A DNA stretch of 64,000 nt from Amycolatopsis sp. NBC_01480 (GCF_036227205.1 NZ_CP109442.1:8432001-8496000); one strand, 5' to 3'; counted from the first letter of the stretch, positions 1 to 8,407 are shown. Numbers and translations: made by a program. The notes: generated from the letters alone by a model not told the origin.

Positions 1-797
1 TGCGGGCGGTCTTCGGCGCGTTCGCCGACGGGCACGCGAAAAGCTCGGTGCTGCGGGCCTGGTCGACGTGGAACCAGTTCCTCACCTTCTGCGTGTCGGA
101 CGGGCTGCTGGCCGGCAATCCGATGGGCGCGGTGGCCCGGCCCAAGACTCCCCCGCTGACGCCGAAGCCGTTGCGGGGCGAGGAAACCCCGGAGCGTCTG
201 CTCGCCGCTGCGGCCGATGGCGCGCGGCGGGCGCGGGATCCGTGGCCGGAGCGGGACGTGCTGGTGCTGGCCCTCGGGCTGGTCGCCGGTCTCCGGGCGG
301 CGGAGATGCGGGCGCTGGCTCCGCGGTCGGTCGTGGGACGCGCGGGTGAGCTGCGGCTGCACGTCCACGGGAAGGGCAGCCGGGACCGGTCGATCCCGGT
401 GCAGCCGGTGCTGGCGAAACTGATCGAGGCGTACGTCGAGTCGTGCCGGCGGCGGTTCCCCCAGCGGCGGTTCTCATCCTCGGAGCCGTTGCTGCGGGAT
501 CGCGCGGGCGAGCCGATCGGGCGCGGGGCGTTGGAGTACCTGGTGAAGTCGTGTTACCGCTGGGCCGGCCTGCACGACCGGGTGCCGACGGGGGCGAATC
601 TGCACGCCCTGAGGCACACCTTCGCGACGCGGCTGGCGGAGGACGGCGCGACGGCGTCGGAGATCATGAACCTGCTGGGCCACGCGAGCCTGGCCACGAG
701 CCAGAACTACATCGAGGCGACCGGGCGCGAGCAGCGGGCGGCTGCGGCGAGCAACCGGACCTACCGGGCACTGGACGGGCTGGGCGCGCCGGAGTGA
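1..797 (+). CDS. Tyrosine recombinase/integrase (5' end outside window)
   Basis: Site-specific recombinase of the phage-integrase/XerC-XerD family, which cuts and rejoins DNA through a tyrosine. The frame is open from the first bases, so the true start lies upstream. The visible part holds the end of the SAM-like core-binding domain (WSTWNQFLTFCVSDGLL) and the whole catalytic domain. Catalytic positions visible are Arg in GLRAAEMRAL, Lys in HGKGSRDRSIP, the HxxR box in LHALRHTFATRL, the second His in LLGHASLATSQ, and the nucleophile Tyr in QNYIEA. All active-site residues are present, so the enzyme is probably functional. No att-like repeat or tRNA is visible here, so whether it belongs to a mobile element or is a chromosomal Xer-type protein cannot be decided. 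Confidence 0.9.
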   Translation, partial: RAVFGAFADGHAKSSVLRAWSTWNQFLTFCVSDGLLAGNPMGAVARPKTPPLTPKPLRGEETPERLLAAAADGARRARDPWPERDVLVLALGLVAGLRAAEMRALAPRSVVGRAGELRLHVHGKGSRDRSIPVQPVLAKLIEAYVESCRRRFPQRRFSSSEPLLRDRAGEPIGRGALEYLVKSCYRWAGLHDRVPTGANLHALRHTFATRLAEDGATASEIMNLLGHASLATSQNYIEATGREQRAAAASNRTYRALDGLGAPE

Positions 798-812
798 GCG
801 GGCCTGCTTTCC

Positions 813-843
813 CGGAATCGCTGTGGAAGCAGAGCGATTTCCG
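813..843. terminator. Imperfect hairpin between convergent genes
   Basis: A stem of about ten base pairs (cggaatcgct pairing with agcgatttccg, one bulged base, ten-base loop) follows the recombinase stop and precedes the end of the minus-strand zinc-ribbon gene. Its position between two convergent genes fits a shared terminator. There is no strong U-tract. Confidence 0.4.
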
Positions 844-878
844 CGCGGGCTCGGCTGTTCCGGAATCGGCAGCGCGGG

Positions 879-1295
879 TCAGCGGAGTTGTTCGAGGTCC
901 TTGGCCGCGTGCACGATCTCTTCGGCGAGTTTGCGCAGCTCCCCCGCGGCGGCGCCGTCCTCGGCGGCCGTGACGATGTCTTCGGCGGCGCAGCGGAGCT
1001 GGAAGAGACGGTCCTGCAGTGCGGCGATCTCGGTGTCGGACAGCACGACGGCGTCTTCGGGCAGGCCGCTGCGCTGGAGGGCGGTGCGACGTTCGTACGC
1101 GCGCTGGCGGCAGGACTGCCCGCAGTAGCGGCGGCGCCGGCCGACGTTGCCGCCTTCGGGGAGGCGGCGGCCGCACCAGCCGCAGTGCTTGGGCGCGCTC
1201 GGGCGTCGCGGGACGACCAGCTCGTCTCCGGTCAGCGGGGCGTGTTCGGCCAGATCCCTCACCCGGCAGACCATAGCTGGCCATGGCTCGCTCAT
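879..1295 (-). CDS. Small zinc-ribbon/coiled-coil protein, function unknown
   Basis: A 138-residue protein of unknown function. An N-terminal segment (about residues 30-55) has two Cys pairs, CGWC and CGQSC, separated by an Arg-rich stretch (GRRRRY), the layout of a zinc ribbon. The second half is a long, acidic, heptad-rich helix (from about residue 75), likely a coiled coil. The chosen ATG (MSEPWPAM) is divergent from the glycerophosphodiesterase gene with about 33 bases between starts; frames further upstream would run into that gene. Zinc-ribbon plus helix suggests a nucleic-acid-binding or scaffold role, but this is inference. Similar small Cys-rich proteins are common in actinomycetes. 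Confidence 0.65.
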   Translation of the reverse strand: MSEPWPAMVCRVRDLAEHAPLTGDELVVPRRPSAPKHCGWCGRRLPEGGNVGRRRRYCGQSCRQRAYERRTALQRSGLPEDAVVLSDTEIAALQDRLFQLRCAAEDIVTAAEDGAAAGELRKLAEEIVHAAKDLEQLR

Positions 1296-1328
1296 GCCGG
1301 GGCCATGCCGGAAGCGCACACTGGTTCC

Positions 1329-2114
1329 ATGCGCCCACCGTTTCCGTACCTGGCCGGCTCGCTCCCCCGTGCGTTCGCCCACCGCGGCTGGCATCTCGGT
1401 GACCTGGCCGGGATGGAGAACTCGCTGCCGGCGTTCCGGCAGGCGGTGGCCGAGGGCTACCGGTACGTGGAGACGGATGTGCACGCGACGTCGGACGGGG
1501 TGGTCGTGGTGCACCACGACGGCACGCTCGACCGGACCACCGACGGCGGCGGGGAGATCGCGGCGCAGACGTGGGCGCAGCTGAAAAACGTGAAGGTCGG
1601 CGGGCGGGAGCCCTTGTCGCGTCTGGAGGACGTGCTCGAGGAGCTGCCCGAGGCGTGCTTCAACATCGACGTGAAGTCGAACGGCGCGGTGGAGCCGTTC
1701 GTACGGGTGCTGAAGCGGACCGGGGCGCATGGCCGGGTCGCGGCGGCCTCGTTCTCGGACGCCCGCCTGGCGCGGCTGCGGCGGCTGGCGGGGCCGGAGC
1801 TGCTGACGGCGATGGGTCCGCGGTCGGTGCTGGCGCTGTGGGCTCAGGGCTGGATGCCGCTCCTGCCGGTCGGACGGCTGGCGAGTGGCTGGCTGGCGCA
1901 GGTCCCGGTGCGGCAGGGGCCGCTGACGGTGGTGGACCGGTCGTTCGTGAAGGCGGCGGAGCGGGCCGGGGCCGAGGTGCACACCTGGACCATCGACGAT
2001 CCGGCGCAGATGCGGGAGTTGCTGGACCTCGGCGTACACGGGATCGTGACGGACCGGCCGGACCTGCTGCGTGAGGTGCTGGTCGAGCGGGGTGCGTGGC
2101 AGCCGGCCGAGTGA
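1329..2114 (+). CDS. Glycerophosphodiester phosphodiesterase
   Basis: Hydrolyses glycerophosphodiesters from phospholipid turnover to glycerol-3-phosphate and an alcohol. The 261-residue protein is a single GDPD TIM barrel with no signal peptide, so cytoplasmic. The family signature is complete: the HRG motif near residue 17 (AHRGW) followed by MENSLPAF (usually PENT), the metal-binding ETDVHATSDG with VVHHD, and NIDVKS in the middle. The barrel end shows HTWTIDDP and GVHGIVTDRPDL, typical of the family. The ATG at 1329 places the HRG motif at the usual distance from the N terminus. It ends just before a large inverted repeat shared with the convergent rpf-type gene. Confidence 0.92.
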   Translation: MRPPFPYLAGSLPRAFAHRGWHLGDLAGMENSLPAFRQAVAEGYRYVETDVHATSDGVVVVHHDGTLDRTTDGGGEIAAQTWAQLKNVKVGGREPLSRLEDVLEELPEACFNIDVKSNGAVEPFVRVLKRTGAHGRVAAASFSDARLARLRRLAGPELLTAMGPRSVLALWAQGWMPLLPVGRLASGWLAQVPVRQGPLTVVDRSFVKAAERAGAEVHTWTIDDPAQMRELLDLGVHGIVTDRPDLLREVLVERGAWQPAE

Positions 2115-2144
2115 CCGCCGCTCGCGCCGGCATCTGACGCGCAC

Positions 2145-2197
2145 GCCGTCAAGGACTCCTTACCGGCGCCCCACGCGGGCAAGGAGTCCTTGACGGC
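2145..2197. terminator. Perfect 17-bp inverted repeat, bidirectional terminator
   Basis: gccgtcaaggactcctt at 2145-2161 is exactly complementary to 2181-2197, with a 19-base spacer. It lies between the stops of the convergent GDPD and Rpf genes, so it can end transcription from both sides. The arm is less GC-rich than its surroundings, unusual for a random stem here, and may be a dispersed repeat. Confidence 0.7.
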
Positions 2198-2211
2198 AGG
2201 TGTCGGCCGGA

Positions 2212-2913
2212 TCAGCGGGGCGGTTTGCCTTCCCAGGCGGCTTTCCAGGTCTTCGGGCCGAGGCGGCCGGAGTCGTTGATGCCGTTGGCGCGCTGGAGGG
2301 CGAGGACGGCGTCGCGGGTTTTGTCGTAGTAGCAGCCGGTGCCGGTGAAGCCGTAGCCGAAGGCGTTCATCCGGAGCTGGAAGGTCTTGAGGGCGGGGGC
2401 GCAGTCGCCGTACGCGTAGACGAGGCCGGGCCAGGCGGGCATCGCGCCGGACGGCGGTGCCGGGGTGGGCTTGGGCGCGGGGGCCGGCGGGGCGGGCTGG
2501 CCACCGCCGCCCATGTAGGCGGAATCGTCGTAGGAGGGGACGCGCTTGCTGCGGGCGTCGTTGTCGGCGGCGAGGCTGAGCATGCCGGCGCACTCCCAGG
2601 GCTGCCAGCCGCGCATGCGGTACAGGTAGAGCGCGCGGTAGTCCTGTTCGCGGGGGCTGGCCTGGTCGGGGCGGCCCTGCCCGCCGACGCTGCGCCAGGT
2701 GTCGAGGTTGAACTGGTAAGCGCCGTAGTAGCCGTTTCCGGTGTTGGTGTTGTAGCGGCCGCTGGCCTCGCACATGCGGAGTTTGGCCCAGGAGTTGGAA
2801 CTGGGGTCCGCGGACGCGGCGCCGGTGACGGCGAGCTGCAAGCCGAGCACGGCCAGGGCGAGGATCAGGCATCTCGCCGCGGCCCGGTGAGCAGTGCGAA
2901 CGCGGTTGGTCAT
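2212..2913 (-). CDS. Secreted resuscitation-promoting-factor-like muralytic enzyme
   Basis: A 233-residue exported cell-wall enzyme. Residues 1-35 form a signal peptide (Arg-rich start, hydrophobic LILALAVLGLQLAVTG, AASA cleavage). Next is the compact Rpf transglycosylase fold (NSWAKLRMCEASGRYNT; the Glu in CEASG is the expected catalytic acid; GYYGAYQFNLDTW; GWQPWECAG). A Pro/Ala-rich linker leads to a C-terminal peptidoglycan-binding module (LKTFQLRMNAFGYGFTGTG, RDAVLALQRANGI). Family members cleave peptidoglycan glycan strands during outgrowth from dormancy. Start chosen at the ATG before the signal peptide; an in-frame start 93 bases further upstream would bury the signal. I looked for a ydaO-type riboswitch upstream, common before rpf genes, and saw none. 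Confidence 0.9.
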   Translation of the reverse strand: MTNRVRTAHRAAARCLILALAVLGLQLAVTGAASADPSSNSWAKLRMCEASGRYNTNTGNGYYGAYQFNLDTWRSVGGQGRPDQASPREQDYRALYLYRMRGWQPWECAGMLSLAADNDARSKRVPSYDDSAYMGGGGQPAPPAPAPKPTPAPPSGAMPAWPGLVYAYGDCAPALKTFQLRMNAFGYGFTGTGCYYDKTRDAVLALQRANGINDSGRLGPKTWKAAWEGKPPR

Positions 2914-3159
2914 GGGTGCACAGTAAGCAGGAGCCCCACTGTCCACAAGAGTCACACGACGAACACCAGTCTCACATGAACCATCGAAAAACCCCGTCAA
3001 CGACACGCGGGAATCGTGTTCACGGCGGCCGTTCGGAGTAGTTCTTGATGATCTTCGGCGACGAACCGGACACGGTTTCGCTCATTCGGCGGTGTGCCCG
3101 GTCGCCGTCGCAGTAGTGTGCCGCCTGACCTGGAGGTTCGTGACCGACGAGGAGCCCCG

Positions 3160-4560
3160 ATGACGCTGGCCGACACCCGTGACAGGAAGCGGGAACGGTG
3201 GGGCTGGTACTTCTACGACTGGGCGAATTCCCCGTTCTATTCGTCGGTCACGACGGTGTTCGGCGCGCTCTACATGAGCACGATCGCGGCCTCGGACGCG
3301 AAACAGAACATCACCCTTAACGGGGACAGGCCTTGTGTCGGCGTCACGGGCGCGGACGACAAGCTGCGGAACTGCGACGTCTCGTTGTTCGGCCTTCATT
3401 TCCCGGCCGGTTCGACGTGGGGCTACCTGCTTTCGGCGGCGACGGTGGTGCAGGTGCTGGTGCTGCCGATCGCGGGCGCGGTGGCGGACCGGAGCCGGAA
3501 CAAGCGGCGGATCCTGGGCGGGTTCGCGCTGCTGGGCGCGGTGGCGTCGGCGCTGATGTTCTTCATGGCCGGCTCGGACTGGCAGCTGGGCGCGGCGCTG
3601 TTCATCGTGGCGAACATCGGCTACGGCGGTTCGCTGGTCGTCTACTACTCGTTCCTGGTGGACATCGCCGAGCCGGACGAGCGGGACGACGTTTCGGCCA
3701 AGGGCTGGGCGTTCGGGTACCTGGGCGGCGGGGTGGCACTGGCGTTGCAGCTGGCGTTCTACCTGAGCCGGGATTCGCTGGGGGTCAGCACGGAGACGGC
3801 AGTGCGGATCTGCTTCCTCACCTCGGGTCTGTGGTGGGCGGTGTTCACGGTGCCGACGTTGCGCGCGCTCCCCCGCGTCCACGTGCCGGCGGCCGTCGAG
3901 TGCGGGGTGTCGGTGCTGCGGGCGGGGTTCCGGGAGCTGCGCCAGACGCTGCGCGAGGCCCGGCAGTTCCCGCTGACGCTGGCGTTCCTGGGCAGTTACC
4001 TGCTGTTCGCGGACGGGATCAACACGGTGGTCAGCGTGTCGGCGCAGTACGGGAAGGACGAGCTGCGGTTCTCCGACGAGGTGCTGATCGTGACGGTGCT
4101 GGTGATCCAGTTCGTCGCGTACGCGGGCGGGGCGCTGCACGGGCTGGTGGCGCGGCGGCTCGGCGCGAAGCGGACGATCCTGGGCAGCCTGGTGCTGTGG
4201 GTCGTGGTGCTGGGGTGCGCGTATTTCGTGCAGCCCGGCAAGTCGTTGCAGTTCTACGCGCTGGCGGTGGGGATCGGGCTGGTGCTGGGCGGGACGAACG
4301 CGTTGTCGCGGTCGCTGTTCAGCCAGATGATCCCGGCCGGGAAGGACGCGCAGTACTACTCGCTGTACGTCGTGGGCGAGAAGGGCACGTCGTGGCTGGG
4401 CCCGCTGGTGTTCGCGGGCGTGGGCCAGGCGACGGGGTCGTTCCGGCTGGCGATCGTGGCGCTGGTGGTGTTCTTCGTGCTCGGGCTGGTGTTCGTGGCG
4501 CTGGTGCCGGTGCGGCGCGCGATCGTGGCCGCGGGGAACCGTCCGCCGGAGGTGCTGTGA
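3160..4560 (+). CDS. MFS transporter, UMF1 type
   Basis: A 466-residue polytopic membrane protein of the UMF1 (Atg22-like) branch of the major facilitator superfamily. The N terminus carries the family hallmark WGWYFYDWANSPFYSSVTTVFGALY. About twelve hydrophobic segments follow, with an MFS loop between helices 2 and 3 (GAVADRSRNKRRI) and a long central cytoplasmic loop (RAGFRELRQTLREARQFP). Substrate unknown; fungal relatives export amino acids from vacuoles, but bacterial members are uncharacterised. The ATG at 3160 is preceded by GAGGAG at good spacing, so I prefer it to a start 66 bases upstream. The thymidine kinase gene begins 21 bases after the stop, suggesting cotranscription. Confidence 0.88.
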   Translation: MTLADTRDRKRERWGWYFYDWANSPFYSSVTTVFGALYMSTIAASDAKQNITLNGDRPCVGVTGADDKLRNCDVSLFGLHFPAGSTWGYLLSAATVVQVLVLPIAGAVADRSRNKRRILGGFALLGAVASALMFFMAGSDWQLGAALFIVANIGYGGSLVVYYSFLVDIAEPDERDDVSAKGWAFGYLGGGVALALQLAFYLSRDSLGVSTETAVRICFLTSGLWWAVFTVPTLRALPRVHVPAAVECGVSVLRAGFRELRQTLREARQFPLTLAFLGSYLLFADGINTVVSVSAQYGKDELRFSDEVLIVTVLVIQFVAYAGGALHGLVARRLGAKRTILGSLVLWVVVLGCAYFVQPGKSLQFYALAVGIGLVLGGTNALSRSLFSQMIPAGKDAQYYSLYVVGEKGTSWLGPLVFAGVGQATGSFRLAIVALVVFFVLGLVFVALVPVRRAIVAAGNRPPEVL

Positions 4561-4581
4561 GCCCCGATAGGGTCGAACGTC

Positions 4582-5361
4582 GTGACTGCGCTCAACGACA
4601 GCGGGCTCGATGCTCCGCCGCCCGCGGAAGACCCCACCGACGCCCTGTCCCCGGTTCCCCCGGCGGGCGCGCGGCTCAGCGCGGTCCCCGGCGGGCGGCT
4701 GAAGTTCTGTTACGGCCCGATGGACTGCGGGAAGTCGACGCTCGCGCTGCAGATCGACCACAACCACGCGCGGCAGGGCCGTCGCGGGCTGGTGCTGGTG
4801 CGCCACGACCGCTCCGGCGAGCCGCAGATCACCAGCCGGATCGGGATCACACGGCGGGCGACTGAGGTCGGCACGGGCACCGACGTGCGGGAGCTGGTGC
4901 GCGCGCAGTGGGCGCGGGGGCAGCACGTGGACTACATCATCGTGGACGAGGCGCAGTTCCTCTCCCCCGCGCAGGTGGACCAGCTGGCGGAGCTGGCCGA
5001 CGAGGCGGCCGTCGACGTGTACTGCTTCGGCATCGCGACGGACTTCCGGAGCCGGCTGTTCCCGGGGGCCGCGCGGCTGTTCGAAGTGGCCGATGACCTG
5101 CAGCCCGTCCAGGTGGAGGTGCTGTGCTGGTGCGGGCTGCCGGGCCGGTTCAACGCGCGGGTCAGGGATGACAAAATACTTCGCGAGGGTGACACTGTTG
5201 TAGTAGCTGACACGGAGCAGGTCATAGTTGAAACTTCAGCTTCGGCACGATCTGATGCCGAAATGGCTACGGTCCGTTATCAGGTACTGTGCCGCCGACA
5301 CTTCCGTTCGGGCGACCTGGGTCCCGCGACCGAGCACCACGGTCAGTTACGGTTGTCATGA
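4582..5361 (+). CDS. tdk: Thymidine kinase
   Basis: Type II thymidine kinase: phosphorylates thymidine with ATP in nucleotide salvage. The P-loop GPMDCGKST sits at residues 44-52, Walker B at YIIVDEAQFL, and a lasso/zinc region with Cys residues near CWCGLPGRFN and a later CRRH. An N-terminal extension of about 40 residues, rich in Pro and Ala, precedes the P-loop. The GTG start is the first in frame after the transporter stop. Codon use changes near the 3' end: about 5165-5290 contains AT-ending codons (aaa, ata, gtt, gta, tta) rare in neighbouring genes, although the protein remains readable as the TK zinc-domain end. Confidence 0.9.
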   Translation: MTALNDSGLDAPPPAEDPTDALSPVPPAGARLSAVPGGRLKFCYGPMDCGKSTLALQIDHNHARQGRRGLVLVRHDRSGEPQITSRIGITRRATEVGTGTDVRELVRAQWARGQHVDYIIVDEAQFLSPAQVDQLAELADEAAVDVYCFGIATDFRSRLFPGAARLFEVADDLQPVQVEVLCWCGLPGRFNARVRDDKILREGDTVVVADTEQVIVETSASARSDAEMATVRYQVLCRRHFRSGDLGPATEHHGQLRLS

Positions 5362-5504
5362 ACACAGGGTCAGTAGCCCAACTGGGGGATATCCGCACTA
5401 AGAAGGCGGTGACCGCGTCATGCCAGAGCGCGAAACGTCTCCTAGTAGTGGAAGCTGACGCCGAGGGGTGACACAGCTCATCGTGAGCAACGACATGATG
5501 TCCC

Positions 5505-5531
5505 GGGAATCCCTCGGACGCCGCGATCGTT
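5505..5531 (+). promoter_or_regulatory. SigR-type promoter of rbpA
   Basis: GGGAAT at 5505-5510, exactly 18 bases, then GTT at 5529-5531. This matches the SigR/SigH oxidative-stress promoter consensus GGGAAT-N18-GTT. It lies about 55 bases upstream of the rbpA start on the same strand. Control of rbpA by SigR is established in Streptomyces, so the match is biologically expected. Confidence 0.85.
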
Positions 5532-5586
5532 GCATAGGGTGAGCACCACCCTGGCTCCACCCGGAGCTGACTGAAAGGACTCCATC

Positions 5587-5934
5587 ATGGCCGACCGTGT
5601 TCTCCGTGGAAGCCGGCTGGGAGCGGTCAGCTACGAGACCGACCGCAACCACGATCTCGCCCCGCGTCGCACCGTGCGCTACGCCTGCCCCAAGAACCAC
5701 GAGTTCGAGGTGCCGTTCTCCGACGACGCCGAGATCCCGACGGTGTGGGAGTGCAGGCTGCACGGCAGCGAGTCCGAGATCGTCGATGGCGGGCAGCCCG
5801 AGCAGAAGAAGACCAAGCCCCCCAGGACCCACTGGGACATGCTGCTGGAGCGCCGCTCCATTCCCGAGCTCGAGGATCTGTTGAACGAACGTCTCGCCGA
5901 GCTCAAGGGACGTCGGACCAGCCGGTCCGCGTGA
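5587..5934 (+). CDS. rbpA: RNA polymerase-binding protein RbpA
   Basis: Actinobacteria-specific RNA polymerase partner that binds the polymerase and group I/II sigma factors, stabilises the open promoter complex and affects rifampicin tolerance. The 115-residue protein shows the N-terminal tail (MADRVLRGSRLGAVSYETD), the zinc-like core with Cys in YACPKNHEFEVPF and WECRLHG, a basic linker (EQKKTKPPRTHWDMLLERRS) and the sigma-interaction helix (IPELEDLLNERLAELKG). Length and order match the family. Transcription very likely begins from the SigR-type promoter, linking it to thiol-oxidative stress, and ends at a strong hairpin right after the gene, so it is monocistronic. Confidence 0.97.
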   Translation: MADRVLRGSRLGAVSYETDRNHDLAPRRTVRYACPKNHEFEVPFSDDAEIPTVWECRLHGSESEIVDGGQPEQKKTKPPRTHWDMLLERRSIPELEDLLNERLAELKGRRTSRSA

Positions 5935-5963
5935 GTCTCGGCCAGTAGCTGGCTCCCACCACA

Positions 5964-6000
5964 GGAAAGCCCCCGTGACCTCCCCCCACGGGGGCTTTTC
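5964..6000 (+). terminator. Rho-independent terminator of rbpA
   Basis: A 12-bp perfect stem (aaagcccccgtg at 5966-5977 with cacgggggcttt at 5987-5998), nine-base loop and a short T-run. It sits 30 bases after the rbpA stop: a classical intrinsic terminator. Confidence 0.9.
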
Positions 6001-6039
6001 GCTGTCCTGGGCCGGTCTCCGGGGTGGAAAACTGGGGTG

Positions 6040-8022
6040 ATGATCTCCCTGCCCGAACAGCTGGCCCGTACGCGGCGATTCACTCTGGGCGCGCCGGATC
6101 GGTTCCGTCTGACTCAGGGCGGGGTGGTGCTGTTCCTGCGGAGCCGGGGCGGCGAGGACCCGGTGGACTGCCTGTGGGCGCTGGACCTCTCGGGGACCGA
6201 GCGGCTGCTGGCGGATCCCGCGCGGCTGTCCGGGGACACAATCGGTGCCTACGAGACGGGCGGCGCGCTGGCGGCGTTCGTCCACGGCGGGGGCTTGTGG
6301 ACGGTGGACGTCGGCGGTGGTTCCCCGGGGCGGCTGCCGGTCGAAGGCCCGGTCAGCGATCCCCGGCCGGACCCGAGTGGAATGCGCATCGCTTACGTCC
6401 GTGACGGAGCCTTGCGAGTGGCCGAGGCCGACGGGACCGGCGACCGGGCGCTCCTGGTGCCTGACTCCCCCGGTGTTTCGTACGGCGTCGGCGAGCACAC
6501 CGACGACGGCCATTGGTGGTCGCCGGACGGGTCGCGGCTGCTGGTCGCCCGCGTGGACTCCGCCGCGGTGGCGCTTTGGCACACCACCGACCCGGCTCGG
6601 CCGGACCGCCCCGCGCGGGCGTACCGCTACGCCGCGGTTGGCCAGGCGAACGCCGACGTCGCGTTGTGGATCACGGGGCTGGACGGCGAGCGCACGGAGG
6701 TGAAGTGGGACCGGGATGCGTTCGAGTACCTGGTCGATGCCTCCTGGACTGCTCTCGGGCCGACCGCTCTGGTGCAGTCACGCGATCAGCAGACCGTCCG
6801 GTTCCTCGGCATCGACCCCGTCAGCGGAGCGACAACCGTCCTGCACGAGCAACGGGACGCGGCGTGGGTGCAGGTCGTACCCGGCCTGCCCGCGCGGACG
6901 GACGCCGGTGCCGTCGTGGCGCACGTCGACGAGCCCGAGACGCGGCGGCTCACGGTGGACGGTGCGGCCGTCACTCCGCCGGGCCTCCAGCTTCGGGCCG
7001 TGCTGGACGTCGATGGTGACGACGTGCTGTTCACCGCGTCCGAAGAACCCACCGAAACGCACCTCTGGCGCTGGCGGGCGGACGGTCTCCGACAACTGAG
7101 CGCCGTGCCAGGCGTCCACTCCGGTGTACGGCGCGGCGGCACGTTGGTCCAGGTCGCCCTCGGCCCGGACTCCCCCGGCGGCCGGGTGACGGTCGTGCGC
7201 GAGGGGCAGCCGACGGTGCCGGTCACGTCGCTGGTGGCGCGGCCGGTGCTGGATGTCGACGCGACGCGGCTGGTCCTCGGGCCGCGAGAGCTGCGGGCGG
7301 CGCTGTACCTGCCGTCGTGGCACCGGCCGGGCGACCGTCTGCCCGTGCTGCTCGACCCGTACGGCGGCGCGGCGCGCCAGCAGGTCACGGCCGGGCTGGA
7401 CTGGCGGATGCTGACCGCGCAGTGGTTCGCGGAGCAGGGTTTCGCCGTCCTGGCCGCCGACGGCGCCGGCACCCCGGGCCGCGGCCCGGCCTGGGAACGC
7501 GAGTCGTACGGCGACCTGCTCAGCCCGGTTCTGGACGACCAGGTCACCGCACTGCACGAGGCCGCGCGCCGGTTTCCCGACCTCGACCTGGCCCGCGTCG
7601 GCATCCGCGGCTGGTCCTTCGGCGGTTGCCTCGCGACGTTCGCCGTCCTGCGCCGGCCGGACGTCTTCCACGCCGCCGTCGCCGGCGCGGGCGTCACCGA
7701 TCAGCTGCTGTACAACGCCCATTGGCGCGAACGCTTCCTCGGCCACCCCGCCGACTTCCCCTCGCGGTACGAAGCGCTGTCGCTGGTGCGCGCCGCACCG
7801 TCGCTGACCCGGCCGTTGCTCCTGATCCACGGCCTCGCGGACGACAACGTCCACCCGGCGAACACGGTCCGCCTGTCCGCCGCGCTCCTGGCCGCCGGAC
7901 GGCCGCACGAGGTGCTGCTCCTGCCGGGTGCCGGGCATCAGGTGATGGGGTCGCCGTTCACCGTGGGCGTGCTGCAGCGTCAGGCCGGGTTTTTGCAGCG
8001 TCATCTGGGCGAGCCAGGATAG
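6040..8022 (+). CDS. S9 family peptidase (prolyl oligopeptidase/DPP-IV-like)
   Basis: A 660-residue serine peptidase. The first ~400 residues form a beta-propeller-like gate (repeats such as DPRPDPSGMRIAYVRDG and DDGHWWSPDGSRLLVARVD, the latter resembling the DPP-IV N-terminal region). The last 250 form an alpha/beta-hydrolase domain. The catalytic triad is complete: Ser in GWSFGG (~525), Asp in LADDNV (~600) and His in GAGHQ (~631). No signal peptide is visible, so it is probably a cytoplasmic oligopeptidase or dipeptidyl peptidase acting on short peptides. GTG at 6037 directly precedes the ATG chosen here; both give the same protein bar one residue. It lies alone between the rbpA terminator and a small gene. 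Confidence 0.92.
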   Translation: MISLPEQLARTRRFTLGAPDRFRLTQGGVVLFLRSRGGEDPVDCLWALDLSGTERLLADPARLSGDTIGAYETGGALAAFVHGGGLWTVDVGGGSPGRLPVEGPVSDPRPDPSGMRIAYVRDGALRVAEADGTGDRALLVPDSPGVSYGVGEHTDDGHWWSPDGSRLLVARVDSAAVALWHTTDPARPDRPARAYRYAAVGQANADVALWITGLDGERTEVKWDRDAFEYLVDASWTALGPTALVQSRDQQTVRFLGIDPVSGATTVLHEQRDAAWVQVVPGLPARTDAGAVVAHVDEPETRRLTVDGAAVTPPGLQLRAVLDVDGDDVLFTASEEPTETHLWRWRADGLRQLSAVPGVHSGVRRGGTLVQVALGPDSPGGRVTVVREGQPTVPVTSLVARPVLDVDATRLVLGPRELRAALYLPSWHRPGDRLPVLLDPYGGAARQQVTAGLDWRMLTAQWFAEQGFAVLAADGAGTPGRGPAWERESYGDLLSPVLDDQVTALHEAARRFPDLDLARVGIRGWSFGGCLATFAVLRRPDVFHAAVAGAGVTDQLLYNAHWRERFLGHPADFPSRYEALSLVRAAPSLTRPLLLIHGLADDNVHPANTVRLSAALLAAGRPHEVLLLPGAGHQVMGSPFTVGVLQRQAGFLQRHLGEPG

Positions 8023-8119
8023 GCGGGAACCGGCGCCCGGGAGGCTCGCCGGGTGCTGACCACCACGGAGGTTTCGGCGATATCGACCGCTTCGCGGCGA
8101 ATCCGCATATTGTGTGGCC

Positions 8120-8395
8120 ATGACTGAGCCCAGACGTGGCGCCGCCGGGACCTCCGACAAGACTCCGGAGGAGCTGGCCCGCCTGCTGAAGGCCAAGGCC
8201 AGGAGCGCCGCGATCGCCGCGTTGCGCGAGGGGCTCGAGGAAATCGAGGGCGAGCACGGTCAGCACCTCGCCGATGAGGTGGCCGGGCTGGTCGACGTGG
8301 CCGCGGTGTTCGCCGGGCTCGACGACGAAGCCGAGGCCCGCCCGGACGAAACAGACGACGGGCCCTGGGAACTCAAGTCGCTCTCCGCGCGGTGA
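8120..8395 (+). CDS. Small helical protein, function unknown
   Basis: A 91-residue, acidic, Ala/Glu-rich protein predicted to be almost all helix (TPEELARLLKAKARSAAIAALREGLEEIE; DEVAGLVDVAAVFAGLDDEAE). No Cys, membrane segment or known motif is visible. ATG at 8120 is used; a GTG two codons upstream is in frame. Codon use and reading quality match real genes here. It stands alone after the S9 peptidase and converges on the T7SS effector gene (12 bases between stops). No function can be assigned. Confidence 0.55.
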   Translation: MTEPRRGAAGTSDKTPEELARLLKAKARSAAIAALREGLEEIEGEHGQHLADEVAGLVDVAAVFAGLDDEAEARPDETDDGPWELKSLSAR

Positions 8396-8407
8396 CCGGG
8401 GAGCGCG

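Noticed and set aside
2914..3159. Search for a c-di-AMP (ydaO) riboswitch upstream of the Rpf-like gene
   Set aside because: No conserved core elements found in the space before the start.
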